Shown here piece by piece: positions 1 to 9,004 of a DNA stretch of 64,000 bases (its first letter is position 1; every line of letters begins with the position of its first letter). The notes beneath the pieces were generated by a model. That model saw only the letters and a program-made list of their open reading frames with translations. It was not told the origin of the DNA and ran no database searches. This stretch comes from Streptomyces alboflavus (GTDB lineage: Bacteria; Actinomycetota; Actinomycetes; Streptomycetales; Streptomycetaceae), in NCBI RefSeq assembly GCF_000716675.1, contig NZ_JNXT01000027.1, forward strand, positions 1-64,000, given 5' to 3'. A program made the translations under genes and the position numbers.

Positions 1-95
1 GGGGGTGGGGGTGGGGGTGTGGGTGGGTGGCCGGGTGCGGGTTGGGAGTGGCTGGGGTGGTGCCGGGGCGCGTGGGTCTCGGGGGCTGTGTGAAG
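1..95. repeat. G-rich low-complexity edge sequence
   Basis: Between the window edge and the stop codon of the flippase gene the + strand is almost pure G/T: three runs of five G followed by two of three G in the first 30 bases. The run has G-quadruplex potential. No credible gene is seen here; any neighbour lies outside the window. Confidence 0.5.
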
Positions 96-1892
96 TCAGC
101 GGTCATCGCGTCGCTTTCGTGTGGCGGGGCGAGGGGCGCGGGGGCGCGCGGCGGCGCCCACGCGGGCTGCGGCCGTGCGCAGAGCCGGTACGCCGAGCCC
201 CCACCCGGCCGCCAGGAACGACACCCCCACCACCAGGCCGCCCGTCGCCACCGCGGCCACGGGCGGGCCGGCGTGGTGGGCGCACCAGGCGCCGAGGCCC
301 GCCGCGCACGCGGCCGCGAGGGTGAGGCGGCCCAGTTGCCCGGCGACGGCGCGCGTGCGCAGGGGGACGGCGCGCGGCCCGAGTGCGTACAGCAGGAGCA
401 CCGCCGTGACGCAGATCCCGGCCGCGTTGGCGCCCGCGATGCCGTACACGCCCCACGTGCCCACCGTCAGGAAGCCGGCCCCGGCCGTCGTGAGGATGCC
501 GACGCCCATCGCGGCCAGCGGCGCCCAGGTGGCCCGGCCGACGGAGAAGTGGGCGCGGGCGAGGGCGCCCACCAGCGTGTGGCCGAGCAGCCCGACGGCG
601 TACACCCGCATGACGGCCGCCGTCGCCTCGGTGTCCGCCGCCGTGAACGCGCCGCGCTGGAAGAGGAGTCGGACCAGGTCGGGCGCGACGGCGACGATCG
701 CCGCGGCGCCGCAGAGCACCACGCACCCGGCGAGCACCAGGTCCCGCTCGACCCGGTCCCGCGCCCGCTCGGTCTCGCCCGCGGCCAGCGCCCGCGCGAC
801 CACCGGGAAGGTGACCGTGCACAGCATCAGCGACAGGATCATCGGCATCTGCGCGACCTTCTGCGCGTAGTTCAGATGCGAGATCGCCCCGGCGGGCAGC
901 GAGGATGCGAGGAACCGCTCGATGAGCACCTGCGACTGGCGGCAGAGCGCGAACAGCAGCACGGTCCAGATGACGGCCGTCTCCAGGCGTACGGCCTGCT
1001 CCCCCGGCCGCGCCGCCCGCCCCGCAGCCCCGGCCGCGCCCCGCAGCCGCAACTGCCGCCACAGGAAGGGCGCCTGTACGACGACCATCAGCGCGCCGCC
1101 GAGGGCCACGCCCACCGCGGCCGCGCGCACGCCGAGCGGCGCGGCGAGCAGGAACAGGGTGGCGATGATGGCGGTGTTGTAGACGACGTACACGGCGGCG
1201 GGCGCGGCGAAGCGCTGGTGGGCGCGGAGGGCCGCGCTGCAGTACCCGGCGAGCCCGAAGCTCAGGGCGCAGGTCGCGGTCAGCCGCGTGCAGTCCACGG
1301 CGAGCCCGGGGTCCGGCAGGCCCGGCGCGAGCGCGGTCACCAGGAGCGGGGCCGCGGCGACGATCGCGAGGCAGGCGCCCACGAACCACAGGGTCATCCT
1401 CGGCAGCGAGGCGGCGACCAGGGCGCGTACCGGATCGGGCCCGGGGCCGGTCCCTTCGGCCGCCGCGCGCCGCGCGAGCGCCAGGCTGAACGCGGGCACC
1501 AGGAAGAAGGCGAGCCCGTCCTCGATGAGCAGCGTCGCCGCCATCTCCGGCACGGTCCAGGCCACCAGGAACGCGTCGGTGGCGCTCCCGGCCCCGAAGA
1601 AGTGCGCGAGCACCTGGTCGCGCACGAGCCCGAGGAGGGACCCGGCGACGGTCAGGACGGCGGTGACGACGGCGGCCTTGGCGAGGAAGGCGTTGCCGGG
1701 GTCGGTGCCGGGGGGTGGCTCGGTGCCGGGGGGCGCGTCGGCGGCGGTGCCGGGAGGCATGTCGACGGTGGTGCCGGGGGGCTTGTCGGCGGCGGGGGGT
1801 GCGGTGGTGCCGGGGGATGTGTCTGTACGGAGGGTGGGGTCCGGCCCGGCGGCTCCCCCGGCCCCCGCCTCCGTGCCCGGCAACGTCGTCAT
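96..1892 (-). CDS. MurJ/MviN-family lipid-linked saccharide flippase
   Basis: A multi-spanning membrane protein of 598 aa of the MOP superfamily (MurJ/MviN/Wzx), which flips polyprenyl-linked sugars across the membrane. The ATG at 1892 is chosen because it overlaps the stop of the upstream ligase gene by 4 nt (ATGA). The first 60 residues are a Pro/Gly/Thr-rich tail with about five PPGT/SPGT repeats. The MurJ core follows, with LVRDQVLAHFFGAGSATDAF near residue 80, then about 12-14 hydrophobic segments. Last gene of a polysaccharide operon, so I infer it serves an exported glycan rather than being the essential lipid II flippase; sequence alone does not exclude the latter. Confidence 0.85.
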   Translation of the reverse strand: MTTLPGTEAGAGGAAGPDPTLRTDTSPGTTAPPAADKPPGTTVDMPPGTAADAPPGTEPPPGTDPGNAFLAKAAVVTAVLTVAGSLLGLVRDQVLAHFFGAGSATDAFLVAWTVPEMAATLLIEDGLAFFLVPAFSLALARRAAAEGTGPGPDPVRALVAASLPRMTLWFVGACLAIVAAAPLLVTALAPGLPDPGLAVDCTRLTATCALSFGLAGYCSAALRAHQRFAAPAAVYVVYNTAIIATLFLLAAPLGVRAAAVGVALGGALMVVVQAPFLWRQLRLRGAAGAAGRAARPGEQAVRLETAVIWTVLLFALCRQSQVLIERFLASSLPAGAISHLNYAQKVAQMPMILSLMLCTVTFPVVARALAAGETERARDRVERDLVLAGCVVLCGAAAIVAVAPDLVRLLFQRGAFTAADTEATAAVMRVYAVGLLGHTLVGALARAHFSVGRATWAPLAAMGVGILTTAGAGFLTVGTWGVYGIAGANAAGICVTAVLLLYALGPRAVPLRTRAVAGQLGRLTLAAACAAGLGAWCAHHAGPPVAAVATGGLVVGVSFLAAGWGLGVPALRTAAARVGAAARPRAPRPATRKRRDDR

Positions 1893-3361
1893 CGCGCCCC
1901 CGCCACGGCACGCGGCACATCCACCCCGTACGAACTCCCGCTCCCGCACGCCGAGTCGGTCTCGAATGCAGAGTCGGCCCCGCACGCCGGACCCGCCGGG
2001 CCGGACCCCGCCTCCCGTACGGACGAACCCCGCAGCGCCCACCACGCGCACCCCCCGAGCGCCACCGCCGTGAGCACCGTGGACGGGCCGCCGATGTCGG
2101 CGTACATGAAGTCGACCAGCTGCCAGACCAGCAGGCCGCAGGCCGCGAGGGCGCAGTCGAGGCGCTCTCCCCCGGCGCGCTCTCCCCTGCCGCGTTCTCC
2201 TCCGGCGCGCTCTCCCCCGGCCCCCGCACGGCCGCGCCGCGGCCGGACCCGCGTCCACCCGCGCACCGCGCACACCAGAAGGGCGAGCCAGCTGCCCGCG
2301 AGGGTGAGCAGGCCGATGAGGCCCTGTTCGGCGAGGACGAGGAGGTACATGTTGTGCGGGGAGAGCAGCGGCTGGCGGCGGAACTCGGCGCCCGCGCCCG
2401 CCGTGTCGCTGCCGGAGGACAGGGCCAGGGAGGCGTGGCTGTCACGGTGTTCGGGGAAGCCCTTGAGGCCGACGCCGGTCACCGGGTGGTCCCGCCACAT
2501 GTCGACGGAGGCCGCCCACATCGCGTACCGGTCGGTGACGGACTGGTCGGGGGCGTCCGTGACGTCGGTGATGCTGGTCAGGCGGTCCTGGAGCAGCTGT
2601 GAGCCGAGGCCGAGCCCGGCCACGAGGACGACGCCCGCCGCCGCGCCCACGAGCGCGGCCCGCAGCGCGTGCCGCGGCCCGGCGAGCAGAAGGACCACCC
2701 CGCAGGCCGCCACCGTCGCGATCCACGCGCCCCGGCTGAACGACAGCGCGAGCGGCACGGTGAGCAGCCCCGCGCAGGCCAGCGCGGCGGCCCGCTGCCG
2801 GGGCGCGTCCGGCCGGAAGGCGAGGGCGAGCGCGGCGATCAGCCCGTACGACACGACGGTCGCCATCCCCATGACGTCCGTCGGCCCGAACGTGCCCACC
2901 GCCCGGATGTCCGCGCCCATGTACGACGCCCCGGTCCCGGTGAGGTTCTGGTGCACCCCGAGCGCGCCCTGGAACAGCGCGAGACCGACGAATGCCCAGG
3001 CGAGCACCCGGAATTGGCGGGCGTCGCGGATCAGCACGAGGACGGCCGCGGGGACGAGGACGAAGACCTGGAGGTAGCGCGCGGCCCCGGTGACCCCGGT
3101 CGCCGCCGACGAGGAGGCGCACGCGGCCGCGGCGATGCCGACGACGGGCAGGCCGACGACCACGGCGGCGCTCCGGGTCAGGGGGCGGCGCGCGGAGCGG
3201 ACGACGTGGACGAGGGCACAGCCGACGACCAGCGCGGAGAACGCGTCGGCGGGGGTGCCCCCGGAGCCGTCGCCCGCCGGGAGGGGCAGGGCGAGCAGGG
3301 CCAGGAGGGCCACGACGGGCAGGACGGTGGCCGCGTGGCGGAGGGCGGGCGGCAGCGGCAC
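1889..3361 (-). CDS. O-antigen ligase / Wzy-type polymerase family membrane protein
   Basis: A 490-aa membrane protein with about ten hydrophobic segments, resembling the Wzy_C/O-antigen ligase family, which polymerises or transfers lipid-linked saccharides on the outer face of the membrane. The central LSFSRGAWIA motif and the periplasmic-type segment DHPVTGVGLKGFPEHRDSH, followed by SPHNMYL, are family hallmarks. GTG start 4 nt after the stop of the sugar transferase gene; its own stop overlaps the flippase start. It probably polymerises or attaches the glycan made by the two upstream glycosyltransferases. The substrate is unknown. Confidence 0.85.
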   Translation of the reverse strand: MPLPPALRHAATVLPVVALLALLALPLPAGDGSGGTPADAFSALVVGCALVHVVRSARRPLTRSAAVVVGLPVVGIAAAACASSSAATGVTGAARYLQVFVLVPAAVLVLIRDARQFRVLAWAFVGLALFQGALGVHQNLTGTGASYMGADIRAVGTFGPTDVMGMATVVSYGLIAALALAFRPDAPRQRAAALACAGLLTVPLALSFSRGAWIATVAACGVVLLLAGPRHALRAALVGAAAGVVLVAGLGLGSQLLQDRLTSITDVTDAPDQSVTDRYAMWAASVDMWRDHPVTGVGLKGFPEHRDSHASLALSSGSDTAGAGAEFRRQPLLSPHNMYLLVLAEQGLIGLLTLAGSWLALLVCAVRGWTRVRPRRGRAGAGGERAGGERGRGERAGGERLDCALAACGLLVWQLVDFMYADIGGPSTVLTAVALGGCAWWALRGSSVREAGSGPAGPACGADSAFETDSACGSGSSYGVDVPRAVAGAR

Positions 3362-3365
3362 GCGA

Positions 3366-4973
3366 TCAGCTCCCCGTGCGGCGCAGCAGACACCCGACCG
3401 TGCGCAGCAGGATGCACAGGTCCTGCCAGAGCGACCAGCTGTCGATGTACGCGTTGTCGTAGCGGCACCGGTCCTCGATGGAGGTGTCCCCGCGCAGGCC
3501 GTGGATCTGGGCGAGGCCGGTGATGCCGGTCGGCATCCGGTGGCGGTACGCGTACTGCGGGTGGCGCAGGCTGAACCGGTCGACGAAGAAGGGGCGTTCG
3601 GGGCGCGGGCCGACCAGGCTCATGTCGCCGCGCAGCACGTTCCACAGCTGGGGCAGCTCGTCGAGGGAGGTGCCGCGCAGGAACCGGCAGAAGGGGCTCA
3701 TGCGGTGCTCGTCGGCGACGCTCCACCGGGTGGCCGACTCCTGGGGGTCGGCGGGGCGGTGGGTGCGGAACTTCAGGAGCGTGAACAGCCGTCCGTCCTT
3801 GCCGACGCGCTCCTGGCGGAACACCACACCCGGGCCCTCCGTGGCGCGGAGCACCAGCGCGCAGGCGAGCAGCAGCGGTCCGGTGAGCAGGAGCAGGGTG
3901 CCGGACACGGCCACGTCGAGGGCCCGTTTGCCCGCGCTCGGCCGCGGCCGGTCGGCGGCCACCAGCGGGCGGCAGCGGAATCCGGCCACGAACAGGGGGC
4001 GGGCGCGGTCGCGCGGCACGGGCACGGCCGGGCCGCGCGGGTCGACCTCCCACAGCTCGCAGCCCAGGGAGCGCAGGGCGGCGGCGCGGGTGTCGTCGGC
4101 GGGGGCGCGGCCGGACAGGAGCAGGACGGCGCGGACGTCGTTCTGGATGACGGCGCGGTGCAGTTCGTCCTCGGAGGACAGCAGGGGAAGTTCGGGCGCC
4201 GCACCGCCGTGGGCGCCCACGTGCTGCTCAGACGCGCCGCCGGGCCCGCCGTCAGGCCCCGCGCCCCGTTCGTACGCGTACGCGTCCGCCTGCTGCTCGT
4301 GCTCTGCGTCCCCCGCGTCTCCCGCGTCCCCGACGACCCCCACCGGCCGCACCCCGCACCGCGGCCGCCGCAGCAGGGCCGCCGCCACGCTCCGCGCCTG
4401 GCCGCCGTGGCCGAGCACCAGGACGGGGCGGGGCCTGCGCGCGGCCGCCGCCCTGCGGTGCCAGTGCGCGAGGGCACGGCCGCCCGCGCCGAGCACGCCG
4501 TGCAGCGCGGCCGCGGTGAGCAGGGTGGCCGGGGGCATCGGGGTGAACGGGGTCATCAGGGGGAGGCCCGGGGCGAGCGCCGGGGTCACGGCGGGGGCGA
4601 GGACCGCGGCGGCGCACCAGGCGAGGGCGATCCGCCAGGCGAGGGCGGGCAGCTCGTCGAGGAGGGACGGCGCGAGCGTGTCCTCGTACAGCCTGCCCTG
4701 GGTGTTGAGGGCGAGGACGCCGGTGAGGAGCAGGGCGAGCAGGGCCGGGGAGCGGTACGGGTCCGGGAGCAGCAGGGCGGCCGTCACGGCGGCGAACACG
4801 TCGGCGGTGAGCGGGGCGAGGGCCCGGTGGCCGCGGTGGACGGGCGGTCCGCCGCGGCGTCCGGCGCTGCCGGCCGGTGCTCCCCGGGGAGCGACGACGA
4901 GCGGTCCGGTGCGGTGCCGCTCGTCCTGCCGTGGGTGTCCGGACGCCGAGGTGACGGTACGTTCCGCGCTCAC
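3366..4973 (-). CDS. Polyprenyl-phosphate sugar-1-phosphate transferase (WcaJ/WbaP-like)
   Basis: A 535-aa enzyme that should start glycan synthesis by moving a hexose-1-phosphate from a nucleotide sugar to undecaprenyl phosphate. The N-terminal half has hydrophobic segments and a Rossmann-like region (VLVLGHGGQARSVAAALL). The C-terminal bacterial sugar transferase domain (about residues 340-535) carries VFRQERVGKDG, LLKFRT, LDELPQLWNVLRGDMSLVGPRP and ITGLAQI. The GTG at 4973 is favoured because it overlaps the glycosyltransferase stop by 4 nt (GTGA). A long in-frame extension further upstream runs through that gene and is not credible. The sugar specificity cannot be read from sequence. Confidence 0.9.
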   Translation of the reverse strand: MSAERTVTSASGHPRQDERHRTGPLVVAPRGAPAGSAGRRGGPPVHRGHRALAPLTADVFAAVTAALLLPDPYRSPALLALLLTGVLALNTQGRLYEDTLAPSLLDELPALAWRIALAWCAAAVLAPAVTPALAPGLPLMTPFTPMPPATLLTAAALHGVLGAGGRALAHWHRRAAAARRPRPVLVLGHGGQARSVAAALLRRPRCGVRPVGVVGDAGDAGDAEHEQQADAYAYERGAGPDGGPGGASEQHVGAHGGAAPELPLLSSEDELHRAVIQNDVRAVLLLSGRAPADDTRAAALRSLGCELWEVDPRGPAVPVPRDRARPLFVAGFRCRPLVAADRPRPSAGKRALDVAVSGTLLLLTGPLLLACALVLRATEGPGVVFRQERVGKDGRLFTLLKFRTHRPADPQESATRWSVADEHRMSPFCRFLRGTSLDELPQLWNVLRGDMSLVGPRPERPFFVDRFSLRHPQYAYRHRMPTGITGLAQIHGLRGDTSIEDRCRYDNAYIDSWSLWQDLCILLRTVGCLLRRTGS

Positions 4974-6247
4974 GTGGTGCTGCACTCCCTGTGCTCGGTG
5001 GGCGCCGGGCCCAGAAGTTCGCGGTACACCGCTTCGACCGCGGCCGCCGTACGGCGCACGTCGTGGTGGTCGAGGACGTGGGCGCGCCCCTGTGTGCCCA
5101 GGGACTCCCGCAGGGCCGGGTCGCGCAGCAGGGCCGTCAGGGCGTCGGCCAGCGCGTCCGGGTCCTCGGGCGGGACCAGGGCGTGGGCGTGGTGCGCGGG
5201 CGGCAGGCTCTCGCGGGCGCCGTCCACATCGGTGAGGACGACGGGCCGGGCGCAGGCCATGGCCTCCAGGGGAGCGAGCGCCATGCCCTCCCAGCGGGAC
5301 GGCTGCACGACCACGTCGGCCGCCCGGTACCAGGGCGCGGTGTCCTCGGCCGCGCCGACGAAGGTCACGGACGGGGATGCGGGTGGGGACGTGTACGAGG
5401 GTCGGGACGGGGGCGAGTGCGAGGCCGAGGACGAGTCGGCCGCGTCGGCAAGCCCGGCTGAGTCCGCCGCTCCCGCCCGCAGCGCCCCCGCCTCCGGCCC
5501 GTCGCCGACCAGGATCAGCCGGGCCCCCGGCACCCGCGCCGCCACCGTCGGCCAGGCGCGCAGCAGCACGTCCTGCCCCTTCTGGCGGCAGAGCCGGCCG
5601 ACGCACACCACCCAGGGGGCGGCCACCGCCCGGGGAGCGTCAAGACCCCACGGGCCGTCGGCCGCCGCGAGCAGCCCCGCGCGCGCCGCACGCCGGTCGG
5701 CGGGGACGAACCGTTCCGGGTCGATGCCGTTCGGCACGATGGAGCAGGGCCCCGCGATGCCCGCGCGGCGGCCGGTGTCCCGTTCCGCCTCGCTGACGCA
5801 CAGGGTGCGGGCCGTCCAGCGGGCCGCGTGCCGCTCCCAGGTGCGGGCGAGCAGGGCGACGCTGCCGTCGACGGCCTCGAACGACCAGGCGTGCGGCTGG
5901 AAGACGGTCGGCACGCGCCCGCGCACGGCGACCCGGGCGGCGAGCCCCGCCTTCGCGCTGTGCGCGTGCACGAGGGTGGGCCGGACGGCGTCCACGACCC
6001 GGGCGAGGTCGCGCACCTCGGCGCGCAGGCCGGGCCCGGGGGAGCGGGCCGCCGCCCACGGGTGCACGGGGACGGGCGCCGCCGAGCGGGCGAGGGTGCC
6101 GCCGTCGGGGCAGGCCAGGTGCACGTCGATGCCCGCGGCGCGCTGCGCCCTGACGAGGTCGGTGACGACGCGGGCGACGCCGCCGTCGACGGGCTGGCTG
6201 ACGTGCAGGACGCGCGGCGCGGGGGAGGAGTTCGACGGCAGTTGCAT
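4970..6247 (-). CDS. GT4-family glycosyltransferase
   Basis: A 425-aa GT-B fold glycosyltransferase of the GT4 (group 1) family. The N-terminal acceptor domain has the glycine loop DGGVARVVTDL and VHAHSAKAG. The C-terminal donor domain has VCVGRLCRQKGQD, ILVGDGPE and the EX7E-type segment PSRWEGMALAPLEAMACARP. A 35-residue Ser/Ala/Pro-rich insertion (about 260-290) interrupts the linker just before TFVGAAED. A good ribosome site (AAGGAG) lies 7-8 nt before the ATG. It is cytosolic and likely adds the second or later sugar to the lipid-linked primer made by the next gene. Confidence 0.9.
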   Translation of the reverse strand: MQLPSNSSPAPRVLHVSQPVDGGVARVVTDLVRAQRAAGIDVHLACPDGGTLARSAAPVPVHPWAAARSPGPGLRAEVRDLARVVDAVRPTLVHAHSAKAGLAARVAVRGRVPTVFQPHAWSFEAVDGSVALLARTWERHAARWTARTLCVSEAERDTGRRAGIAGPCSIVPNGIDPERFVPADRRAARAGLLAAADGPWGLDAPRAVAAPWVVCVGRLCRQKGQDVLLRAWPTVAARVPGARLILVGDGPEAGALRAGAADSAGLADAADSSSASHSPPSRPSYTSPPASPSVTFVGAAEDTAPWYRAADVVVQPSRWEGMALAPLEAMACARPVVLTDVDGARESLPPAHHAHALVPPEDPDALADALTALLRDPALRESLGTQGRAHVLDHHDVRRTAAAVEAVYRELLGPAPTEHRECSTT

Positions 6248-6291
6248 GCACGACTCCTTGAGTTCCTAGGGTCAGGACGACGGAATACGCG

Positions 6292-7407
6292 CTACCGCTT
6301 CACGTCGACGGCGGCGAAGAGCACACCCGTCCAGGCCGCGTCCCGCCGCGCGGACATCCGCACCGTCAAGTCGCCGCGCTGTCCGCGCAGCCGGTCGGGC
6401 AGGCGCAGCACGTCGGAGTCGTAACCCAGGGTGTTGGCGTACGCCGGGCTCCTGCGGGCCGGCCTGCCGGGCTCGCTGACGGTCGAGTTCAGTACGTCGT
6501 CGGCGGGGTTGGCGCGGTCCGAGAGCGGCACGGGCCTGCCGCGCCCCGCGGACACGTGCACCGCGTCCCCGCGCACGCCCCGGTCGCCGTCGTACGCGAC
6601 GAGCCCGACGACCCCGCCGCCGCCCGCCGCGCCGGGCGCCACGGCAACGCCCTTCATCCGCACCGTGTGCCGCTGCCCCGGTGCGCCGAACGAGTCGAAC
6701 CCGTCCCACAGCGCGAGCGACCGCTTCGGCAGCGCCGCGTTCTCGTACGCCACGACCAGCGTCCAGCCGCCCCACGCCCCGGCCTTGGAGTGCCCCATCG
6801 CCACATTGACCTGCGCGACCGTGTAGAGCCCCGAGCCGGAGCTCCGGACCAGCGAGGTGACGTCGGCGGACGCCTGGAACGCGTCCGCGCCGCCCGCGAC
6901 CCGGTGGCCGGTCAGGGTGTCGGCGAGGACGGCGCGGTAGCTGCCGCCGGGCTCGGCGATCAGCACCCGGCCGTTGTCCTTGGGCGGCTTCTGCTCGCCG
7001 ACGCGGAGGTTGCCGCCCCAGTAGAGGCGGGCGTACGAGACCCGGGACCCGGCGGGCAGCCGGACCTCGCCCGCGCTGGAGTTGTACGTGTTCGGGTCGC
7101 GGTCGATGTCCGTGTAGAACATCTCGAAGTCGTGGTTCGCGCCGGGGCCGCCGCGCCGCACGTCCGCGCACGGGGCCGCCGCGCGGGACACCGGACGGCG
7201 GCAGGTGATCGCCGAGTTGGCGGCTCGGACGATCCCGCCGTGCTGGACCGCGTGGTAGCGCTGTGCGAAGGCGATGCGGGGCTTCTCGCCCGCGGGGGCG
7301 GCGGTGTCCGTGCCCGGGGCCGCGGTGCCGGTGCCGGTCAGCGAGAGGCATCCGGTGAGGGCGAGCAGGACGGCGAGCACACGACGCGGGCGCAGAAGAT
7401 GACGCAT
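6292..7407 (-). CDS. Secreted protein of unknown function
   Basis: A 371-aa protein starting at ATG 7407 with GGAAGG about 10 nt upstream. An N-terminal signal sequence (RRVLAVLLALTGCLSLTGTGTAA) contains a possible lipobox-like cysteine, so it may be exported or lipid anchored. The mature part is rich in beta-type sequence (SYARLYWGGNLR, WGGWTLVVAYENAALP) with two cysteines near residues 75 and 90. It reads like a surface-exposed beta-sandwich protein. I do not recognise the family with confidence. It leads the polysaccharide operon, with 44 nt to the glycosyltransferase, and may be a wall or glycan partner. Confidence 0.7.
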   Translation of the reverse strand: MRHLLRPRRVLAVLLALTGCLSLTGTGTAAPGTDTAAPAGEKPRIAFAQRYHAVQHGGIVRAANSAITCRRPVSRAAAPCADVRRGGPGANHDFEMFYTDIDRDPNTYNSSAGEVRLPAGSRVSYARLYWGGNLRVGEQKPPKDNGRVLIAEPGGSYRAVLADTLTGHRVAGGADAFQASADVTSLVRSSGSGLYTVAQVNVAMGHSKAGAWGGWTLVVAYENAALPKRSLALWDGFDSFGAPGQRHTVRMKGVAVAPGAAGGGGVVGLVAYDGDRGVRGDAVHVSAGRGRPVPLSDRANPADDVLNSTVSEPGRPARRSPAYANTLGYDSDVLRLPDRLRGQRGDLTVRMSARRDAAWTGVLFAAVDVKR

Positions 7408-7691
7408 GACGGCACTGGCCTTCCACGGTGCGGTTGATCGCATTAAATGTGTGGATCTGAGCGCGTATGACGGAAATAGACTCAGAAGGAAGCGCAACAG
7501 TAGCGTTTATTGCGGGAGTTTCTGATGACTTGGTGGCGTGTGTCGGATTGGTGAAGCGTGTGGCCGAACCGCGAGGAAGACATCACTCATCTGGGCGCAC
7601 AACCGACTGTCGGGGAACTCAGTTGATCCCCACACCGGGCATCACGCACGGCTTGAAGCATCACCAGCATCAGAACAAGGAGCAGTACTCC

Positions 7692-7931
7692 ATGTCGCGT
7701 ACCAGCAAGGCCCTCGCCCTGTCCGCCGTCGCCGCCGCAGCCGTCGCGGGTGGCGCCGGTGTCGCCGCCGCCGACAGTGGCGCGCAGGGTGCCGCCACCC
7801 ACTCCCCCGGCGTCATCTCGGGCAACGCCATCCAGGTGCCGGTGCACGTTCCCGTCAACGTGTGCGGCAACAGCATCAACGTCATCGGTCTGCTGAACCC
7901 GGCGTTCGGCAACACCTGCGTCAACGACTGA
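7692..7931 (+). CDS. Short chaplin with a cysteine pair
   Basis: A 79-aa short chaplin, one of the hydrophobic amyloid-forming proteins that coat aerial hyphae. Signal peptide residues 1-27 ending at AAADSG, then one chaplin domain with SPGVISGNAIQVPVHVPVNV, CGNSINVIGLLNPAFGN and TCVND. The two cysteines sit in the NVCGN and GNTCVN positions that form the chaplin disulfide. It resembles ChpF/G/H-type proteins. It has its own promoter region, divergent from the polysaccharide operon, and a strong terminator downstream at 7976-8011. Confidence 0.97.
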   Translation: MSRTSKALALSAVAAAAVAGGAGVAAADSGAQGAATHSPGVISGNAIQVPVHVPVNVCGNSINVIGLLNPAFGNTCVND

Positions 7932-7975
7932 CGTACGGCCGTTCGGCGTACAGCGCCTGACGCAGAGTCGGCACA

Positions 7976-8011
7976 GCGGCGGTCGTCCCCGGTTCCGGGG
8001 GCGGCCGCCGC
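7976..8011 (+). terminator. Terminator after the first chaplin
   Basis: Arms of 15 bases (7976-7990 and 7997-8011) pair throughout, with two G-U pairs, around a 6-base loop. No U-tract, as usual for Streptomyces terminators. Confidence 0.7.
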
Positions 8012-8230
8012 TTCGTGTGCGGGCGCTGCCGGTCGAAAGTACTCCGGTACCCCGGATGGGCGTCGTCCGCCGGGCCGCGCGACACGCCGTCGTTCTCCCT
8101 TCTCACCTGCGCCGATGCCGGTTCCGCCGGAGCCGGAAGACCACAGAACGTGGTCGCTCGGTTGCGGACCGTGGTCACCGTTTAGACGGTGATCACAGGA
8201 TCCGACGCACCACTGAAAGGGGAATGACCT

Positions 8231-8902
8231 ATGCGAGCTCTGCCTGTACGGCGCATCGCGACCACCTTCCTGTGCACCGCGCTGCTGCTCGGCACCGCGG
8301 GCCCCGTCTACGCCGCGACCCACGACGACACGACGCGCGAGGCGGCAGCCGCGCCGCAGGCACCCGTCCCCGGCGCCGACGCGCTCCTGGCGCAGGTGAA
8401 GACGCTCGGCGACATCGGCGGCGTCCTCAAGCCGGTCACCGACCTGCTCGACGGCGTCCTGAAGGCGGACAACGGCCAGCTCCCGGCCGCGGACGCAACG
8501 AAGCACGCCGACGCCGTCAAGGACGCGATCGCCAAGGTCACGGCCGCGGCCCCCAAGGGCGCCGAGCTCCCCGCGACCCCGCAGCTCCCGGCGACGCCTC
8601 AGCTCCCGGCGACCCCGCAGCTCCCGGCCCTGGGCGGCGCGCCGGCCGCCAAGGCGCCGATGGACCTCAAGGGCGACGCCCTGGCCGCGCTGCAGAAGGC
8701 GGTCGACAGCCTCATCAAGGCTGCCACCGGGGGCGACGTGGCGGCCGTCCTGCCGGCGGCGACGGCGGTCGTCACCGGCCTGGTCAACGTCGTCGTCGCC
8801 ACCGTCCTCGGCGGCGGCCTGCCGGTGCCGAACCTGCCCGGCCTGCCCGCGCTGCCCAAGCTGCCGACCGACGCGCTGCCGCTGCCCAAGCTCCCGGTCT
8901 GA
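8231..8902 (+). CDS. Secreted Ala/Leu/Pro-rich protein of the chaplin locus, unknown function
   Basis: A 223-aa exported protein (signal residues 1-33, cleavage after VYA). AAAGGGGAAT lies before the ATG. The mature chain has predicted helices rich in Ala, Leu and Lys (ADALLAQVKTLGDIGGVLKP). Then comes a perfect hexapeptide repeat LPATPQ three times (8566-8619), a hydrophobic stretch VVTGLVNVVVATVLGGG, and a Pro/Leu tail with LPALPKLPT-like repeats. No enzyme motif is visible and there are no cysteines in the mature part. It sits between two chaplins and ends in its own hairpin terminator. Probably a surface or wall-associated protein; function unknown. Confidence 0.75.
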   Translation: MRALPVRRIATTFLCTALLLGTAGPVYAATHDDTTREAAAAPQAPVPGADALLAQVKTLGDIGGVLKPVTDLLDGVLKADNGQLPAADATKHADAVKDAIAKVTAAAPKGAELPATPQLPATPQLPATPQLPALGGAPAAKAPMDLKGDALAALQKAVDSLIKAATGGDVAAVLPAATAVVTGLVNVVVATVLGGGLPVPNLPGLPALPKLPTDALPLPKLPV

Positions 8903-8928
8903 GGCCGCCGCGCCCCGCACCTTCGCCA

Positions 8929-8958
8929 CCCGCCGCTCCCGTACCCCGGAGCGGCGGG
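8929..8958 (+). terminator. Hairpin terminator
   Basis: Perfect 11-bp inverted repeat (8929-8939 with 8948-8958), 8-base loop, 26 nt after the stop of the secreted protein gene. Confidence 0.65.
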
Positions 8959-9004
8959 GGGAATTGTGGACCCCATTCCTAAAGTCGCCGAAGAAAGGAA
9001 CACG

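Noticed and set aside
27..3077. A 1016-codon + strand frame opposite the flippase and ligase genes
   Set aside because: Arg/Pro/Gly-rich shadow; the minus strand encodes recognisable membrane proteins with coupled starts.
8017..8982. + strand frame overlapping the secreted LPATPQ protein in another frame
   Set aside because: Arg/Pro-rich shadow; the other frame has a signal peptide, ribosome site and terminator.
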